Below are positions 1-9,356 of a stretch of DNA of 64,000 nt, in pieces. The DNA comes from Thalassomonas viridans. Its GTDB lineage: Bacteria > Pseudomonadota > Gammaproteobacteria > Enterobacterales > Alteromonadaceae. A program made the translations under genes and the position numbers. How positions within the stretch are numbered: the first letter of the stretch is position 1; each line of letters opens with the position of its first letter. Below the pieces are notes generated by a model. That model had not been told where the DNA came from. It made no database searches and saw nothing but the letters and a program-made list of their open reading frames with translations. The stretch is from NCBI RefSeq assembly GCF_000948985.2, contig NZ_CP059733.1:1922001-1986000 (forward strand), written 5' to 3'.

Positions 1-1
1 C

Positions 2-532
2 TTGCGTTTAATGGAAATGGCCGAGCGTTTTAATATGCCTATCATTACCTTTATCGACACCCCGGGCGCCTATCCCGGCGTTGGCGCCGAAGAGCGCGGC
101 CAGAGTGAGGCCATTGCCCGCAACTTAAAAGTGATGGCGCGCCTGACCGTGCCTATCGTCTGTACCGTGATTGGTGAAGGCGGCTCCGGCGGCGCTTTGG
201 CGATCGGAGTCGGCGACCGGGTGAATATGCTGAAGTACTCTACTTACTCGGTAATTTCTCCCGAAGGTTGTGCCTCTATTCTATGGAAAACCGCAGAGAA
301 AGCCTCTATGGCGGCAGAAGCCATGGGCATCACCGCCAGTCGTATCAAAGAGCTTGAGCTGATCGACAATATCGTGGAAGAGCCTTTAGGCGGCGCGCAC
401 CGGGATATGGATCAAATGGCGGCGTTATTGAAGCAGGCCATCAAAACCGACCTGGTTGCCCTGGAAGATCTGTCCAGGGAAGAGTTGATCGAAAACCGTT
501 ACCAGCGCCTGATGTCGTACGGTTACTGTTAA
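2..532 (+). CDS. accA: Acetyl-CoA carboxylase carboxyltransferase subunit alpha, C-terminal part
   Basis: AccA pairs with AccD to transfer the carboxyl group from carboxybiotin to acetyl-CoA, giving malonyl-CoA for fatty acid synthesis in the cytoplasm. The reading frame enters from outside the window, so only the last ~176 residues of a protein that is usually ~317-320 residues long are visible. The crotonase-like carboxyltransferase core is clear: [10 protein letters not shown], then [12 protein letters not shown], which forms the oxyanion-hole/CoA region, then [14 protein letters not shown]. The usual AccA tail follows. It ends just before a strong intrinsic terminator. Identification is confident; nothing unusual is seen. 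Confidence 0.97.
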   Translation: MRLMEMAERFNMPIITFIDTPGAYPGVGAEERGQSEAIARNLKVMARLTVPIVCTVIGEGGSGGALAIGVGDRVNMLKYSTYSVISPEGCASILWKTAEKASMAAEAMGITASRIKELELIDNIVEEPLGGAHRDMDQMAALLKQAIKTDLVALEDLSREELIENRYQRLMSYGYC

Positions 533-555
533 TCCGGTTAACAACTGATATTATC

Positions 556-597
556 AACGGCTATTATTTCGCGCCAGAAATAATAGCCGTTTTCTTT
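556..597 (+). terminator. Rho-independent terminator after accA
   Basis: A perfect 15-bp stem (AACGGCTATTATTTC, 556-570, pairing with 577-591) with a six-base loop is followed by a T-rich tract. It lies 24 bases after the accA stop and ends the accA transcript before tilS. Confidence 0.93.
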
Positions 598-613
598 TTC
601 CCGGTTGAGTAAA

Positions 614-2011
614 ATGTCATTAATCGAACAGACCCTGGAAAACTTCTTTTCCCCTTATGCCGGTCAGCCCGTGGTTATCGCCTACAGCGGCGGTGTCGAC
701 TCGCAGGTGCTGTTATATGCCCTGGCTAAGCTGAAGCAGGATAAGCGCCTGGATAATCCGTTGACGGTTTGTCACATCAATCACGGCCTGAGTGAAAATG
801 CCGGTTTATGGCAGCAAAGCGCCGAGCTTGAATGTCAAAAGCTGGGATTGCAGCTGCTATGCCGGCAGGTGAGCCTGGATCTCTCTTCATCCCAAAGCCT
901 GGAAGCCCTGGCGCGGGAGGCCAGATATCAGGCCCTGCAGCAGCTCGCCCCTAAGGGAGCCCTGATCATTACCGGCCATCACAGCGACGATCAGGGGGAA
1001 ACCCTGCTGCTGGCGTTAAAGCGGGGGGCCGGGTTAAAGGGCCTGTCCGCCATGGCTTATGTATCTGAGCTGGGGGAACATACCTTAGTGCGGCCGCTGC
1101 TGGCGGTAAGCCGGCAGGGTATTGAAGCTTATGCCCGCAAGCATAACCTGGCCTGGGTGGAAGACGAGTCCAACCGGGATACCCGCTTTGACCGTAATTT
1201 TATCCGCCACCAGATTATGCCGCTGCTTACCGGGCGCTGGCCCTCGATACTGACCACTATGCAGCGCAGCAGCGAACATTGCCGGGAAGGGCAGTTGTTG
1301 CTGGCGGAGCTGGCGCAGCAGGACTTAGCGCTTGCCCGTTTATCCGCCGGGTCTTTATCTGTACCTGAGCTGGCAAAGCTCTCCCGGGCGAGATTTAACA
1401 ATTTGCTGCGTTATTTTCTGGAAGGGCATAAATGCCTGATGCCCAGCGTTGAGCAGCTTAACCAGGTGTATATGCAGCTGGAGGCACAGGCGGATAAAAC
1501 ACCCGCGGTAAAAATCGCCGGGGCCTGGCTGCGCCGTTACCGGCAAGGCCTGTACCTGACCCGGGATTTTCAGGATATCAGCGGCTGGCAGTGCCGGGTG
1601 CAGTTAAATGCCACCGGCGAAGCGACAGAAATAGCCTTGCCGGACAACCTGGGAACTTTAACTTTTTCCCGTTCAGACGATATGGCGGCAATCGGGGAAA
1701 CCAAGGCTGGGGGCAAGCATAAAAGAAACAGCCTGTACCTGCGTCCGCCACAGCCATCAGAGCCGGTAGCGGTTAAATTTAGCCATCAAAATCCCAAATG
1801 CCTGCCGGACTACCGCCAGCATAGCCGGCCGCTGAAAAAGGTGCTGCAGGAGCTGGCATTGCCCCCCTGGCAGCGCCAGCGTATCCCGTTTGTTTATTAC
1901 GGGGAAACCTTAGTGGCGGCAGCCGGTTACTTCGTTTGTAAAGATTATCTGGCGCAAACGCCTCCGGAAAATAACCCTGCTTATGTCAAGGTTAACTGGC
2001 GGGAAGGATAA
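614..2011 (+). CDS. tilS: tRNA(Ile)-lysidine synthetase
   Basis: TilS uses ATP and lysine to convert C34 of the CAU-anticodon tRNA-Ile to lysidine, so that the tRNA reads AUA. The PP-loop motif SGGVDS sits at residues 25-30, the N-terminal N-type ATP-pyrophosphatase domain covers about residues 1-220, and RNFIRHQIMPLL marks the conserved end of that domain. A central TilS substrate domain and the C-terminal TilS-C domain (RQHSRPLKKVLQEL) follow. At 465 residues it is a little longer than the E. coli protein (432). An upstream TTG at 605 is in frame, but ATG 614 fits the family start better. Position right after accA is common in gammaproteobacteria. Confidence 0.95.
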   Translation: MSLIEQTLENFFSPYAGQPVVIAYSGGVDSQVLLYALAKLKQDKRLDNPLTVCHINHGLSENAGLWQQSAELECQKLGLQLLCRQVSLDLSSSQSLEALAREARYQALQQLAPKGALIITGHHSDDQGETLLLALKRGAGLKGLSAMAYVSELGEHTLVRPLLAVSRQGIEAYARKHNLAWVEDESNRDTRFDRNFIRHQIMPLLTGRWPSILTTMQRSSEHCREGQLLLAELAQQDLALARLSAGSLSVPELAKLSRARFNNLLRYFLEGHKCLMPSVEQLNQVYMQLEAQADKTPAVKIAGAWLRRYRQGLYLTRDFQDISGWQCRVQLNATGEATEIALPDNLGTLTFSRSDDMAAIGETKAGGKHKRNSLYLRPPQPSEPVAVKFSHQNPKCLPDYRQHSRPLKKVLQELALPPWQRQRIPFVYYGETLVAAAGYFVCKDYLAQTPPENNPAYVKVNWREG

Positions 2012-2071
2012 GACTCGGGTTAGAATGCAGGCATCAACTAAATTACTATTATTACAACAAGTGGAGTGCAC

Positions 2072-3259
2072 ATGAATTTGGTGGTTAAACTCATTGCCGG
2101 TATTGTCGCCGGTATGCTGATAGGGCTATACGGACCCGAGTTTCTTATTCAGCTAACTTTTACCGGGCAAACCCTGATCGGCCAGCTGATCAAGTTCACT
2201 ATCCCGCTTATTATCCTGTTTTATATTGCCAGCGGTATCGCTTCCCTGCCTCAGGGTTCCGGCTCTTTGCTGGGGAAAACCGTCGGCCTGGCCTATGGCT
2301 CCACCATAGTGGCGGGTATCCTGGCTTTTCTGGTGGCCAGTAATGTCTTACCCGGCCTGATGTCGGGCGACACCATTGCCGCGGCAGAAGAAGGGGAGAA
2401 GCTGAAAGGCTTTATCGAGATCAGCATACCGCCGCTGTTTGAAGTGATGACGGCGCTGACGCTGGCCTTTATTATCGGTATCGGCATCAGTGCCACCAAT
2501 GCCAAATTGCTGCGTGGCGGCATCAACGAAGCCCGGGATATAGTGGAAGTCCTGCTGGGTAAAGTGATTATCCCGGCCCTGCCTTTTTATATTGCCGGTG
2601 TCTTTGCAGAAATGACGGTAGACGGTACCGTGTTTGCCACCTTAAAAACCTTTGGCGTGGTGCTGCTGTTAGCTTTAATCATGCACTGGGTCTGGATCAC
2701 GATTTTATATATCACCACAGGTATGGCGCTGGGTAAATCGCCGCTGTTTTTATTGAAAAACATGCTGCCGGCCTATTTTACCGCGCTGGGTACTATGTCC
2801 AGTGCCGCCACTATCCCGGTGTCGCTAAAAGCCAATAAGGCCAATAAGGTGAAAGACGGCATTGCCAACTTTACCGTACCTTTATGTGCGTCCATCCATT
2901 TAAGCGGCTCTACTATTACCATAGTCACCTGTGCTACTGCGGTTATGTTATTGACGCCGGAACTGAGCCTGCCCGGATTAGGCGGCATGCTCGGCTTTAT
3001 CCTGATGCTGGGTGTGACTATGATAGCGGCTCCTGGGGCTCCCGGCGGTGCCGTGATGTCGGCACTGGGTTTGCTGGCCAGCATGCTGGGCTTTACCGAT
3101 GCGGCGCTGGCCCTGATGATCGCCTTATACCTTGCCCAGGACAGCTTCGGAACTGCCTGTAATGTTACCGGTGACGGCGCTATCGCCCTGTGGGTGGATA
3201 AGTTTGCCGGTGAAGAAGGCCAGCTGATGACGTCTGAGGTACAACAAAGCGAAAGCTGA
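2072..3259 (+). CDS. Dicarboxylate/amino acid:cation symporter (DAACS/SDF family)
   Basis: This integral membrane protein (395 residues) belongs to the sodium:dicarboxylate/glutamate symporter family and should import an acidic or neutral amino acid or dicarboxylate with Na+ or H+. About eight hydrophobic segments and two re-entrant stretches are visible. The SS(A/T) region (TMSSAATIPVS) corresponds to HP1, and the GAPGGAVMSALGLL and DSFGTACNVTGDGA regions to HP2 and TM8, which carry substrate and cation ligands. ATG 2072 is chosen because a GTGGAG ribosome site lies just upstream; the GTG at 2066 lies within that site. It ends at a bidirectional terminator and is convergent with the DauR-like regulator. 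The substrate cannot be read from sequence. Confidence 0.88.
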   Translation: MNLVVKLIAGIVAGMLIGLYGPEFLIQLTFTGQTLIGQLIKFTIPLIILFYIASGIASLPQGSGSLLGKTVGLAYGSTIVAGILAFLVASNVLPGLMSGDTIAAAEEGEKLKGFIEISIPPLFEVMTALTLAFIIGIGISATNAKLLRGGINEARDIVEVLLGKVIIPALPFYIAGVFAEMTVDGTVFATLKTFGVVLLLALIMHWVWITILYITTGMALGKSPLFLLKNMLPAYFTALGTMSSAATIPVSLKANKANKVKDGIANFTVPLCASIHLSGSTITIVTCATAVMLLTPELSLPGLGGMLGFILMLGVTMIAAPGAPGGAVMSALGLLASMLGFTDAALALMIALYLAQDSFGTACNVTGDGAIALWVDKFAGEEGQLMTSEVQQSES

Positions 3260-3274
3260 TAGTCTGAACCGTGG

Positions 3275-3312
3275 TTTTTTTATTAAGGCAGCTTCGGCTG
3301 CCTTAACTTTAT
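3275..3312. terminator. Bidirectional terminator between symporter and DauR-like gene
   Basis: A ten-base stem TTAAGGCAGC (3283-3292) pairs with 3297-3306 around a TTCG tetraloop. It has a T-run on the left for minus-strand transcripts and an AT-rich end on the right. It serves two convergent genes. Confidence 0.88.
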
Positions 3313-3328
3313 CTGCAGCGGCAGAATA

Positions 3329-3967
3329 TCAGGCCTGCTGCTTTATTTCCTTTAAGTATTTAAACACTGTGGCCCGCCCCATATTGAGGACGTTGGCAAT
3401 ATAGTTGGCGGCGCTTTTGCCGTTAAAGGCTCCCTGGTGGAACAGGGCTTCAACCAGCTGGCGCTTGTTGGCATGGGTGAGTATGCCGATACTCAGGTTC
3501 TGTTCTTTCAGCCAGCTATGGATAAAGGTATTGATGCGCTCCTGCCAGTCGTCGTGAAAAAGGATGTCCGGCTGGGGGATGATTTTATTGCTGCCGAGAA
3601 AAAGCTCCAGCATATCCCTGGCGGCTTCAAAGGCGCCGATAGACATATTGATGCATAACATACCTATGGCTTCCCCGGTATCATCGCGCAGCACTACACT
3701 GGTGGAGCGTATCTTCTGGCCGTCCCAGTTTAACTTTTCATAGGGGCCGATCACCTCACTGGTCTGGTTAAAGTCCACTTCTTCCAGGGCCGAGGCATCG
3801 CCGAGCCGGCGTTTGGAAATATTATTGGCAAGGTATACCACGCTTTGGCTTGCTAAATCATGGATCACCACTTCGGCATAACCGGAAAACAATAAGGCAA
3901 TACCGTCTGCCACCGCAGCATATCTGAGTTTTAATGTCTCGGCATTTGTTGTTTTGTTATTTGTCAT
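3329..3967 (-). CDS. YheO/DauR-family PAS-like transcriptional regulator
   Basis: The protein (212 residues from ATG 3967) has the two-part structure of the YheO/DauR family. An N-terminal PAS-like (YheO) domain at about residues 10-125 has HDLASQSVVYLANNISKRRLGD and the core IRSTSVVLRDDTGEAIGMLCINMS. A C-terminal helix-turn-helix follows, with GKSAANYIANVLNMGRATVFKYL. Family members include DauR of Pseudomonas aeruginosa, the repressor of the D-arginine dehydrogenase genes dauBA. Here the gene is divergent from an ornithine cyclodeaminase/DauB-like gene, which matches that arrangement and suggests it controls that gene. An upstream in-frame start at 4024 would add 19 poorly conserved residues. 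Confidence 0.86.
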   Translation of the reverse strand: MTNNKTTNAETLKLRYAAVADGIALLFSGYAEVVIHDLASQSVVYLANNISKRRLGDASALEEVDFNQTSEVIGPYEKLNWDGQKIRSTSVVLRDDTGEAIGMLCINMSIGAFEAARDMLELFLGSNKIIPQPDILFHDDWQERINTFIHSWLKEQNLSIGILTHANKRQLVEALFHQGAFNGKSAANYIANVLNMGRATVFKYLKEIKQQA

Positions 3968-4176
3968 TTGCTGTGTCGGTGATCCCGCATGGCCGCTGTC
4001 AGATATCGGATTATAGCGGGGCACTTCTTGCCGTGTAAAGCCGTTGCAGGCGGCGGGGATTCAGGCGCAGGACAAAGCGGATTTTTAAACTTGACGGGTG
4101 GATACTAAAAAGTCTACGATAGACTTTATTGTATTTGTTTTGTGTTATTGTCGTGTTCCTATATCTCGGGGGAAGT

Positions 4177-5163
4177 ATGAATTCTGATGTCAGCCATATT
4201 TTAAGCCACAACCGGGCACCGGTTATCTTGCAGCAGGATCAGGTGAAAGCCCTGCTGCCCCTGCTGGATGTAAAAGATGAGCTTATCGCCATGTTCCGCA
4301 ACCTGGGGCAAAACAATGCGGTGCAGCCGCCGCAAACCCTTACCCTGTTGCCTCAGGATGCCGGCGACTTTATCACTTATTCCGGCGCCATGGCGGAGCA
4401 GCAGGTGTTTGGCGCTAAGCTGTCTCCCTACCTGGTTACCGAAAGCAAACCTGTGATCACCGCCTGGACCAGTTTAATGTCACAGCGCACCGGGCAGCCG
4501 TTATTATGGTGCGATTCTGCTTTATTAACCACGGAACGTACCGCAGGCACCACAGCGGTGGCGGTGGATTATCTGGCAAAAGCCGGCAGCCGGCAGCTGG
4601 CAATCATAGGCAGCGGCGCCATCGCCCTGGCGCATTTGCGCCATGTGAAAAATCTGCGCCAATGGCAGACTATCCGGGTATATTCACCTTCATTGGCGGC
4701 AAATGAAAAGCGCCGGGCGGAATTTACCGCCGCCGACGCAAGGGTCGAGTTTTGTCCGTCAACAGAAACTTGTGTTGACGGCGCGGATGTGGTGATGCTC
4801 TGTACGTCTTCCGGAACGCCTGTGGTAAGCAATGACCTGTTATCTCCCGGCGTTTTGGTGACATCCATCAGCACTAACCTTGCCAATGCCCATGAAGTTC
4901 CGCCGTCCTTGCTGCTGAACGCCGATGTTTATTGTGATTATAAGGCGACCACTCCCGACAGCGCCGGTGAAATGGTGATCGCTAATACCGAGCTAAGCTG
5001 GCATAAAGAGGCGATTAAAGGGGATTTGCCCGGTTTGGTTAACGGCAGCTGTCCTTTGCCTGATTTTACCCGGCCGGTATTTTTCCGTTCCATAGGGCTG
5101 GGGCTGGAAGATATCGCCGTGGCTTACGGCTTGTGGAAATTATTGCAAAACCAGCAGCAATAA
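4177..5163 (+). CDS. Ornithine cyclodeaminase/mu-crystallin family protein (DauB-like imino acid reductase)
   Basis: This 328-residue protein belongs to the ornithine cyclodeaminase/mu-crystallin family, which includes ornithine cyclodeaminase, ketimine reductases and DauB, the NAD(P)H-dependent 2-iminoarginine reductase. The Rossmann nucleotide-binding motif is visible (IIGSGAIALAHLRHV), as is a later GADVVMLCTSS stretch that ends the NAD domain. ATG 4177 is preferred over 4129 because GGGGGAAG lies directly upstream. It is divergent from the DauR-like regulator and followed 72 bases later by an aminotransferase, so the two enzymes probably act on the same amino acid or imino acid. Which reaction it performs is an inference from context. 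Confidence 0.83.
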   Translation: MNSDVSHILSHNRAPVILQQDQVKALLPLLDVKDELIAMFRNLGQNNAVQPPQTLTLLPQDAGDFITYSGAMAEQQVFGAKLSPYLVTESKPVITAWTSLMSQRTGQPLLWCDSALLTTERTAGTTAVAVDYLAKAGSRQLAIIGSGAIALAHLRHVKNLRQWQTIRVYSPSLAANEKRRAEFTAADARVEFCPSTETCVDGADVVMLCTSSGTPVVSNDLLSPGVLVTSISTNLANAHEVPPSLLLNADVYCDYKATTPDSAGEMVIANTELSWHKEAIKGDLPGLVNGSCPLPDFTRPVFFRSIGLGLEDIAVAYGLWKLLQNQQQ

Positions 5164-5167
5164 AAAC

Positions 5168-5196
5168 AGCTACCGGGAGCTTTGCCCCCCGGTAAT
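5168..5196 (+). other. Short hairpin between cyclodeaminase-like and aminotransferase genes
   Basis: ACCGGG near 5172 can pair with CCCGGT near 5188-5193 just after the stop codon, followed by AATTT rather than a T-run. It may be a weak or partial terminator or an mRNA stabiliser inside an otherwise operon-like pair. Confidence 0.4.
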
Positions 5197-5234
5197 TTAC
5201 ACTTTAAATATAAATTTGGCTTCGGGAGTACAAG

Positions 5235-6359
5235 ATGAAAATTAAGCCCTTTGGCGTTGAGCTCTGGATGAATGAGTATGAGAACAACTGTCTTTATAAC
5301 CTGGCGGAAACTTGTGTCGAGTCGTTAACCCTGGATGAACTGCTTACCATGGCCGGTAAAAAAGACACCATAATGGCAGAGCTTTTACCCATGAAAATGA
5401 CTTATGGCGCCATCGAGGGCTCCGACAGGTTAAGGGACAATGTCGCCGCCCTGTATCAAAAGCAGGGTAGGGATAATGTGCTTATCACCCACGGCGCCAT
5501 AGGCGCCAATGCCCTGGTGCATGCCACCCTGGTTTCACCCGGCGACCGGGTGATTTCCGTGCTGCCCACCTACCAGCAGCATTATTCGATCCCGGAAAGC
5601 TACGGCGCCGATGTGCAAGTTCTGAAACTAAGGGAAGAAAACCACTTTCTGCCGGATTTGGAAGAATTGAAGGCTTTGGCCACAGACAACACCTCCCTGA
5701 TTGCGATTAATAACCCCAATAATCCCTCCGGTTCACTGATGGACGAGCATATGCTCAACGCCATAGTGGAGATCGCCCGCAGCTGTGACGCCTACCTGTT
5801 ATGTGACGAGGTATACCGGGGTACAGATCAGCAGGGGGACGGCTTTACCGCGTCAGTGGCGGATCTGTATGAAAAAGGCATCAGTACCGCCAGCATGTCG
5901 AAATCTTTTTCCCTGGCGGGATTGCGCCTGGGCTGGATAACCGGACCAGAGGCTTTGCTGGAACAGGTTGCCATCCACAGGGATTATAATACCATCAGTG
6001 TCGGCTTACTGGACGAGCACTTTGCCGCTATCGCCCTGGAAAACCGTGAAGCCATCCTGGCCCGCAGCCGCGACATTACCCGGAAAAACCTGGCGGTACT
6101 CGATGCCTGGGTGGCAAAAGAGCCGTTGATCTCTTATATCAAGCCAAAAAGCGCTACCGTGGCGTTATTAAAGTATCACCTGGATATGGGCTCACGGGAA
6201 TTCTGCGTGAAATTGTTGGAATCTAAAGGGGTGATGTTTACCCCCGGCAGCGTGATGGATATGGAAGGTTATGTGCGCATCGGCTTTGCCAATAACCCTG
6301 AGGTACTGGTTGCTGGACTGGCGAAAGTATCGGAATTTTTAGCCGAATTGTCTGCTTAA
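5235..6359 (+). CDS. Class I/II PLP-dependent aminotransferase
   Basis: A fold-type I aminotransferase of 374 residues. The PLP lysine is K223 in SMSKSFSLAGLRLGW. N161 with PNNPSG, D191 in LCDEVYR and the phosphate-binding serine region before K223 are all present, so the enzyme should be active. The N-terminus (PFGVELWMNEYENNCLYN) is typical of a branch sometimes annotated near capreomycidine synthase; I do not claim that activity. It follows a DauB-like reductase with its own ribosome site and should share its regulation. A plausible role is transamination of the 2-oxo acid or amino acid handled by the neighbour. Confidence 0.88.
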   Translation: MKIKPFGVELWMNEYENNCLYNLAETCVESLTLDELLTMAGKKDTIMAELLPMKMTYGAIEGSDRLRDNVAALYQKQGRDNVLITHGAIGANALVHATLVSPGDRVISVLPTYQQHYSIPESYGADVQVLKLREENHFLPDLEELKALATDNTSLIAINNPNNPSGSLMDEHMLNAIVEIARSCDAYLLCDEVYRGTDQQGDGFTASVADLYEKGISTASMSKSFSLAGLRLGWITGPEALLEQVAIHRDYNTISVGLLDEHFAAIALENREAILARSRDITRKNLAVLDAWVAKEPLISYIKPKSATVALLKYHLDMGSREFCVKLLESKGVMFTPGSVMDMEGYVRIGFANNPEVLVAGLAKVSEFLAELSA

Positions 6360-6683
6360 AAGCCGTGGCATGCGGGGAAAATAACAGCATCAGGGCGGCT
6401 ATTTTCCCCGCGGTTTCAGCTTCTGGTATCTCTTTTTTATAATCAGTTTGTTTATCTTTACTTTTTCTCCTTCAATTTCGTTAAAAAGCGCCTGTTTTCC
6501 CGATTTTATCTGCCTGCCCGGGCAGCGCTTCCTTTGCTTGACCCAGATCAGTAAATTCAGTTGAAAGCTGGACAAATACCACTATTCTTTTGGTGGAGTT
6601 ATCAACATTCGGCCGCCTGGCTAAGCCGTGGTCCGGTTTATAGCCAGGCGTGAACCTTAATATATTCGTTTTTGGCGCTGCGT
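6360..6683 (+). other. 324-base intergenic region with a long hairpin
   Basis: The gap between the aminotransferase and phosphorylase genes holds a 12-bp perfect inverted repeat, GCGGGGAAAATA (6372-6383) with 6400-6411. It could end the upstream transcript although no T-run follows. The remaining ~250 bases are AT-rich and presumably carry the promoter of the phosphorylase gene; no confident -35/-10 pair or coding frame was seen. Confidence 0.55.
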
Positions 6684-8213
6684 ATGCTTAAACTCAAATC
6701 TGTCGCTATAGACACCTATAAAGAAAACGTTGCCTATCTGCACCGCGATTGTCCCTTATACCGCAGTGAGGGCTTCCAGGCGCTGATGAAAATCGAAATC
6801 TCGGTAAAAAATGGTGATAAAACCGTGATTGCCGTACTCAATATTGTCAATGACGATTCCATTATTGACGTCGATGAATTGGGACTGAGTGTACAGGCTT
6901 TTCAGCAACTGGGGCAGCAGCAGGGGAGCCCGGTCTGTGTTGCCCCGGCCAGGGCGCCGGTGTCGCTGGCACAAGTGCGTAAGAAAATTGCCGGCGAAAC
7001 TTTGCCAAAAAGCAGCTTTGAACTTATTACCCGGGATATTCTGGAAAACCGTTATTCCAAAATGGAGATCGCCGCTTTTTTGGTGGCCTGCAGCCATTCC
7101 GGGCTGGAACGCGAAGAAGTGCTTTATCTGACCCAGGCCATGGTGGCTTCGGGAAAAAAACTTTCCTGGGGAGGCTCTTTAGTGGTGGATAAACACTGCA
7201 TCGGCGGTATTCCCGGAAACCGCACGACCATGATTATAGTGCCTGTTATCGCCGCCCACGGTATGCTGATCCCTAAAACCTCAAGCCGGGCCATTACCTC
7301 TCCTGCCGGTACCGCAGATACCATGGAAATGCTGGCGAAAGTCGATATCACCAACGAACAGATGCAGCAGGTAATACTGCAGCACAACGGCATGCTGGCC
7401 TGGGGCGGCACGGCTAAACTGGCGCCCGTGGACGATATTCTGATCTCGGTGGAACGTCCTCTGTCCATGGACTCTTCCAGCCAGCTGGTGGCTTCGATAC
7501 TGGCAAAAAAAATTGCCGCCGGCTCGACCCACTTGCTGATCGATATCCCGGTCGGCCCCACCGCCAAAATACACCATACCCGTGAGGCCCAGAAGCTGCG
7601 TAAAATGTTTGAATATGTCGGTGATCGCCTGGGAATATATATTGAAGTGATGCTGACCAATGGCAGCCAGCCGGTTGGTAACGGTATAGGGCCGGCACTG
7701 GAGGCGCGTGATGTGATGAAGGTGTTAAAAAACCAGGCGGATGCTCCCGGGGATTTAAGGGAGAAATCCCTGCGCCTTGCCGGACGTATCCTGGAATTTG
7801 ATCCCGATGTCAGGGGCGGGCAGGGCTATGCCATTGCCCGGGATATCCTGGAGTCGGGACGGGCATTGGAAAAAATGCAGGACATTATCCGGGCCCAGGG
7901 GGAGCCGGAAATGGAACACCCCAAGGCGTCCCTGGTTTTTGACGTGCGCAGTGACAGGCCCGGTTATGTGCACCAGATTGACAACCTGCAATTGGCAAAA
8001 ATTGCCAGTCTGGCAGGAGCCCCCATGGATAAACATGCCGGCGTTGACCTGTTACGCAAAACCGGTGACAAGGTAGGCCGGGGAGATATCCTTTATAAAA
8101 TTTATGCCTGTTTTGAAAGCGATTTTCAATTTGCCACCGAACTGGCGGCAAAACAAAACGGTTACAGCATCTGTTCCCAGCCGCCGCCGGAGCCGGAAAT
8201 GTTTCTGGTGTAA
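6684..8213 (+). CDS. AMP/thymidine phosphorylase-family protein
   Basis: At 509 residues this is the long form of the thymidine/pyrimidine nucleoside phosphorylase family, the form that includes archaeal AMP phosphorylase. E. coli DeoA is ~440 residues and lacks the extra N-terminal ~85-residue domain seen here. The phosphate/nucleoside core is clear: [18 protein letters not shown], then [18 protein letters not shown], the family signature. A C-terminal barrel-sandwich domain includes [17 protein letters not shown]. By family it would phosphorolyse a nucleoside or nucleoside 5'-monophosphate, releasing the base. It lies 108 bases before a PRPP synthetase, a pairing suggesting ribose-phosphate/AMP recycling. 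ATG 6684 is favoured over TTG 6672. Confidence 0.85.
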   Translation: MLKLKSVAIDTYKENVAYLHRDCPLYRSEGFQALMKIEISVKNGDKTVIAVLNIVNDDSIIDVDELGLSVQAFQQLGQQQGSPVCVAPARAPVSLAQVRKKIAGETLPKSSFELITRDILENRYSKMEIAAFLVACSHSGLEREEVLYLTQAMVASGKKLSWGGSLVVDKHCIGGIPGNRTTMIIVPVIAAHGMLIPKTSSRAITSPAGTADTMEMLAKVDITNEQMQQVILQHNGMLAWGGTAKLAPVDDILISVERPLSMDSSSQLVASILAKKIAAGSTHLLIDIPVGPTAKIHHTREAQKLRKMFEYVGDRLGIYIEVMLTNGSQPVGNGIGPALEARDVMKVLKNQADAPGDLREKSLRLAGRILEFDPDVRGGQGYAIARDILESGRALEKMQDIIRAQGEPEMEHPKASLVFDVRSDRPGYVHQIDNLQLAKIASLAGAPMDKHAGVDLLRKTGDKVGRGDILYKIYACFESDFQFATELAAKQNGYSICSQPPPEPEMFLV

Positions 8214-8321
8214 GGGCAAATCCCCTTAATCCCGATTTGCTATTACACTTAAGTTACGTAATGAAAAGTGTTTTTTATATTTGCAGGCGGAAAAACAGCG
8301 CAGGAACGACCGGAGGTGGAT

Positions 8322-9212
8322 GTGGCACTGGTATTAGGATTCGACGATTACTGGCAGGGGGCCGGCATGCTGGCCGAAGCACTTGCTTTACCCTGTGACA
8401 AGGTGGCCCTGCATTATTTCCCGGACGGTGAGTCTAAAGTGACCTTGCCTGCCAATTTGCCTTCAACCGTGATTGTTTGCCGCAGCCTGCACCGACCGAA
8501 TGAAAAATTGCTGGAGTTGATCCTGGTGGCTGAGACCGCCAGGAACATGGGGGTAAAAAGGCTGTTGCTGGTAGCGCCTTATCTTTGTTATATGCGTCAG
8601 GATATTGCCTTTGAGCCGGGAGAAGCCGTCAGCCAGAAAATTATCGGGCAACTGCTGGCGCAGTATTTTGACGGCGTGATTACAGTCGATCCCCACCTGC
8701 ACCGTATTAATACCCTTAAAGAGGCGGTGCCGGCGGCACATGCTGTAAGCCTGAAGGCCACCGAACCTATGGCGCAATACCTCAGGCAAAACTTCGCCGA
8801 TCCTGTGATTGTCGGGCCGGATGAAGAATCCCGGCAATGGGTCAGCGCTGTTGCTTCTGCCTATGACTGGGAGTTTTATATCGCCGAGAAACAACGTTTT
8901 GGCGATCACCAGGTTGAGATCAGCTTGCAGGAATTACCCCTGGATGGCCGGGACCTGGTGATTATCGATGATATTGCCAGTACCGGCGCCACCCTGGTGC
9001 AGATGGCGCGTCAGTTGAGGATGTTCAGCCCGGCTTCATTGTCTGTTATCGTCACCCATGGCTTTTTTATCGGCAATGCCATGGCCGAGCTGAAAAAAGC
9101 CGGGGTGCACAATATCTGGAGTTCGGATGCAATCCCGCACCCAAGCAATGTTTTCAGCATTATTGCCCTGGTTGCCGAAGCGGTTGAAAACCTGCTGGCA
9201 GAGGTGCATTAA
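8322..9212 (+). CDS. Ribose-phosphate pyrophosphokinase, archaeal-like form
   Basis: PRPP synthetase makes 5-phosphoribosyl 1-pyrophosphate and AMP from ribose 5-phosphate and ATP. Features visible in 296 residues: HYFPDGES for the N-terminal phosphoribosyl domain, YLCYMRQD, the metal/ATP site TVDPHLHR, a KQRFGDHQVEI flexible loop, and the PRPP-binding loop VIIDDIASTGATLVQMA. The short DDIASTGAT loop and KxRxGxxxV segment look more like archaeal class III enzymes than E. coli Prs. I choose GTG 8322 because GGAGG ends five bases before it; an upstream GTG at 8268 would add 18 residues with no family match. It is a second, accessory PRPP synthetase rather than the housekeeping prs. Confidence 0.85.
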   Translation: MALVLGFDDYWQGAGMLAEALALPCDKVALHYFPDGESKVTLPANLPSTVIVCRSLHRPNEKLLELILVAETARNMGVKRLLLVAPYLCYMRQDIAFEPGEAVSQKIIGQLLAQYFDGVITVDPHLHRINTLKEAVPAAHAVSLKATEPMAQYLRQNFADPVIVGPDEESRQWVSAVASAYDWEFYIAEKQRFGDHQVEISLQELPLDGRDLVIIDDIASTGATLVQMARQLRMFSPASLSVIVTHGFFIGNAMAELKKAGVHNIWSSDAIPHPSNVFSIIALVAEAVENLLAEVH

Positions 9213-9217
9213 TTATT

Positions 9218-9241
9218 CCGCTGTAATCGTAATGACAGCGG
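9218..9241 (+). other. Hairpin after PRPP synthetase gene
   Basis: CCGCTGT (9218-9224) pairs with ACAGCGG (9235-9241) shortly after the stop codon. There is no T-run, so it may be a weak terminator or a 3'-end stabiliser. Confidence 0.5.
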
Positions 9242-9356
9242 GATATTTAGCCTGCCTTTGCTGGTCTTATTGATATAAGTCAAAATAAACCCCGGCGAAA
9301 ACATCACGAAAAACTATACTTCTATTGCGCTCGGCTTACAGGTAAAGGACGTTAAT

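Noticed and set aside
4011..4211. 66-residue minus-strand frame in the DauR-DauB intergenic region
   Set aside because: It covers the expected divergent promoters and runs into the cyclodeaminase-like gene; composition is not protein-like.
7124..7660. 178-residue open frame on the minus strand opposite the phosphorylase gene
   Set aside because: It lies wholly inside a well-supported gene on the other strand, has no ribosome site and no recognisable motif; it is a shadow frame.
8268..8321. Upstream GTG start for the PRPP synthetase
   Set aside because: A strong GGAGG five bases before GTG 8322 and family alignment both favour the later start.
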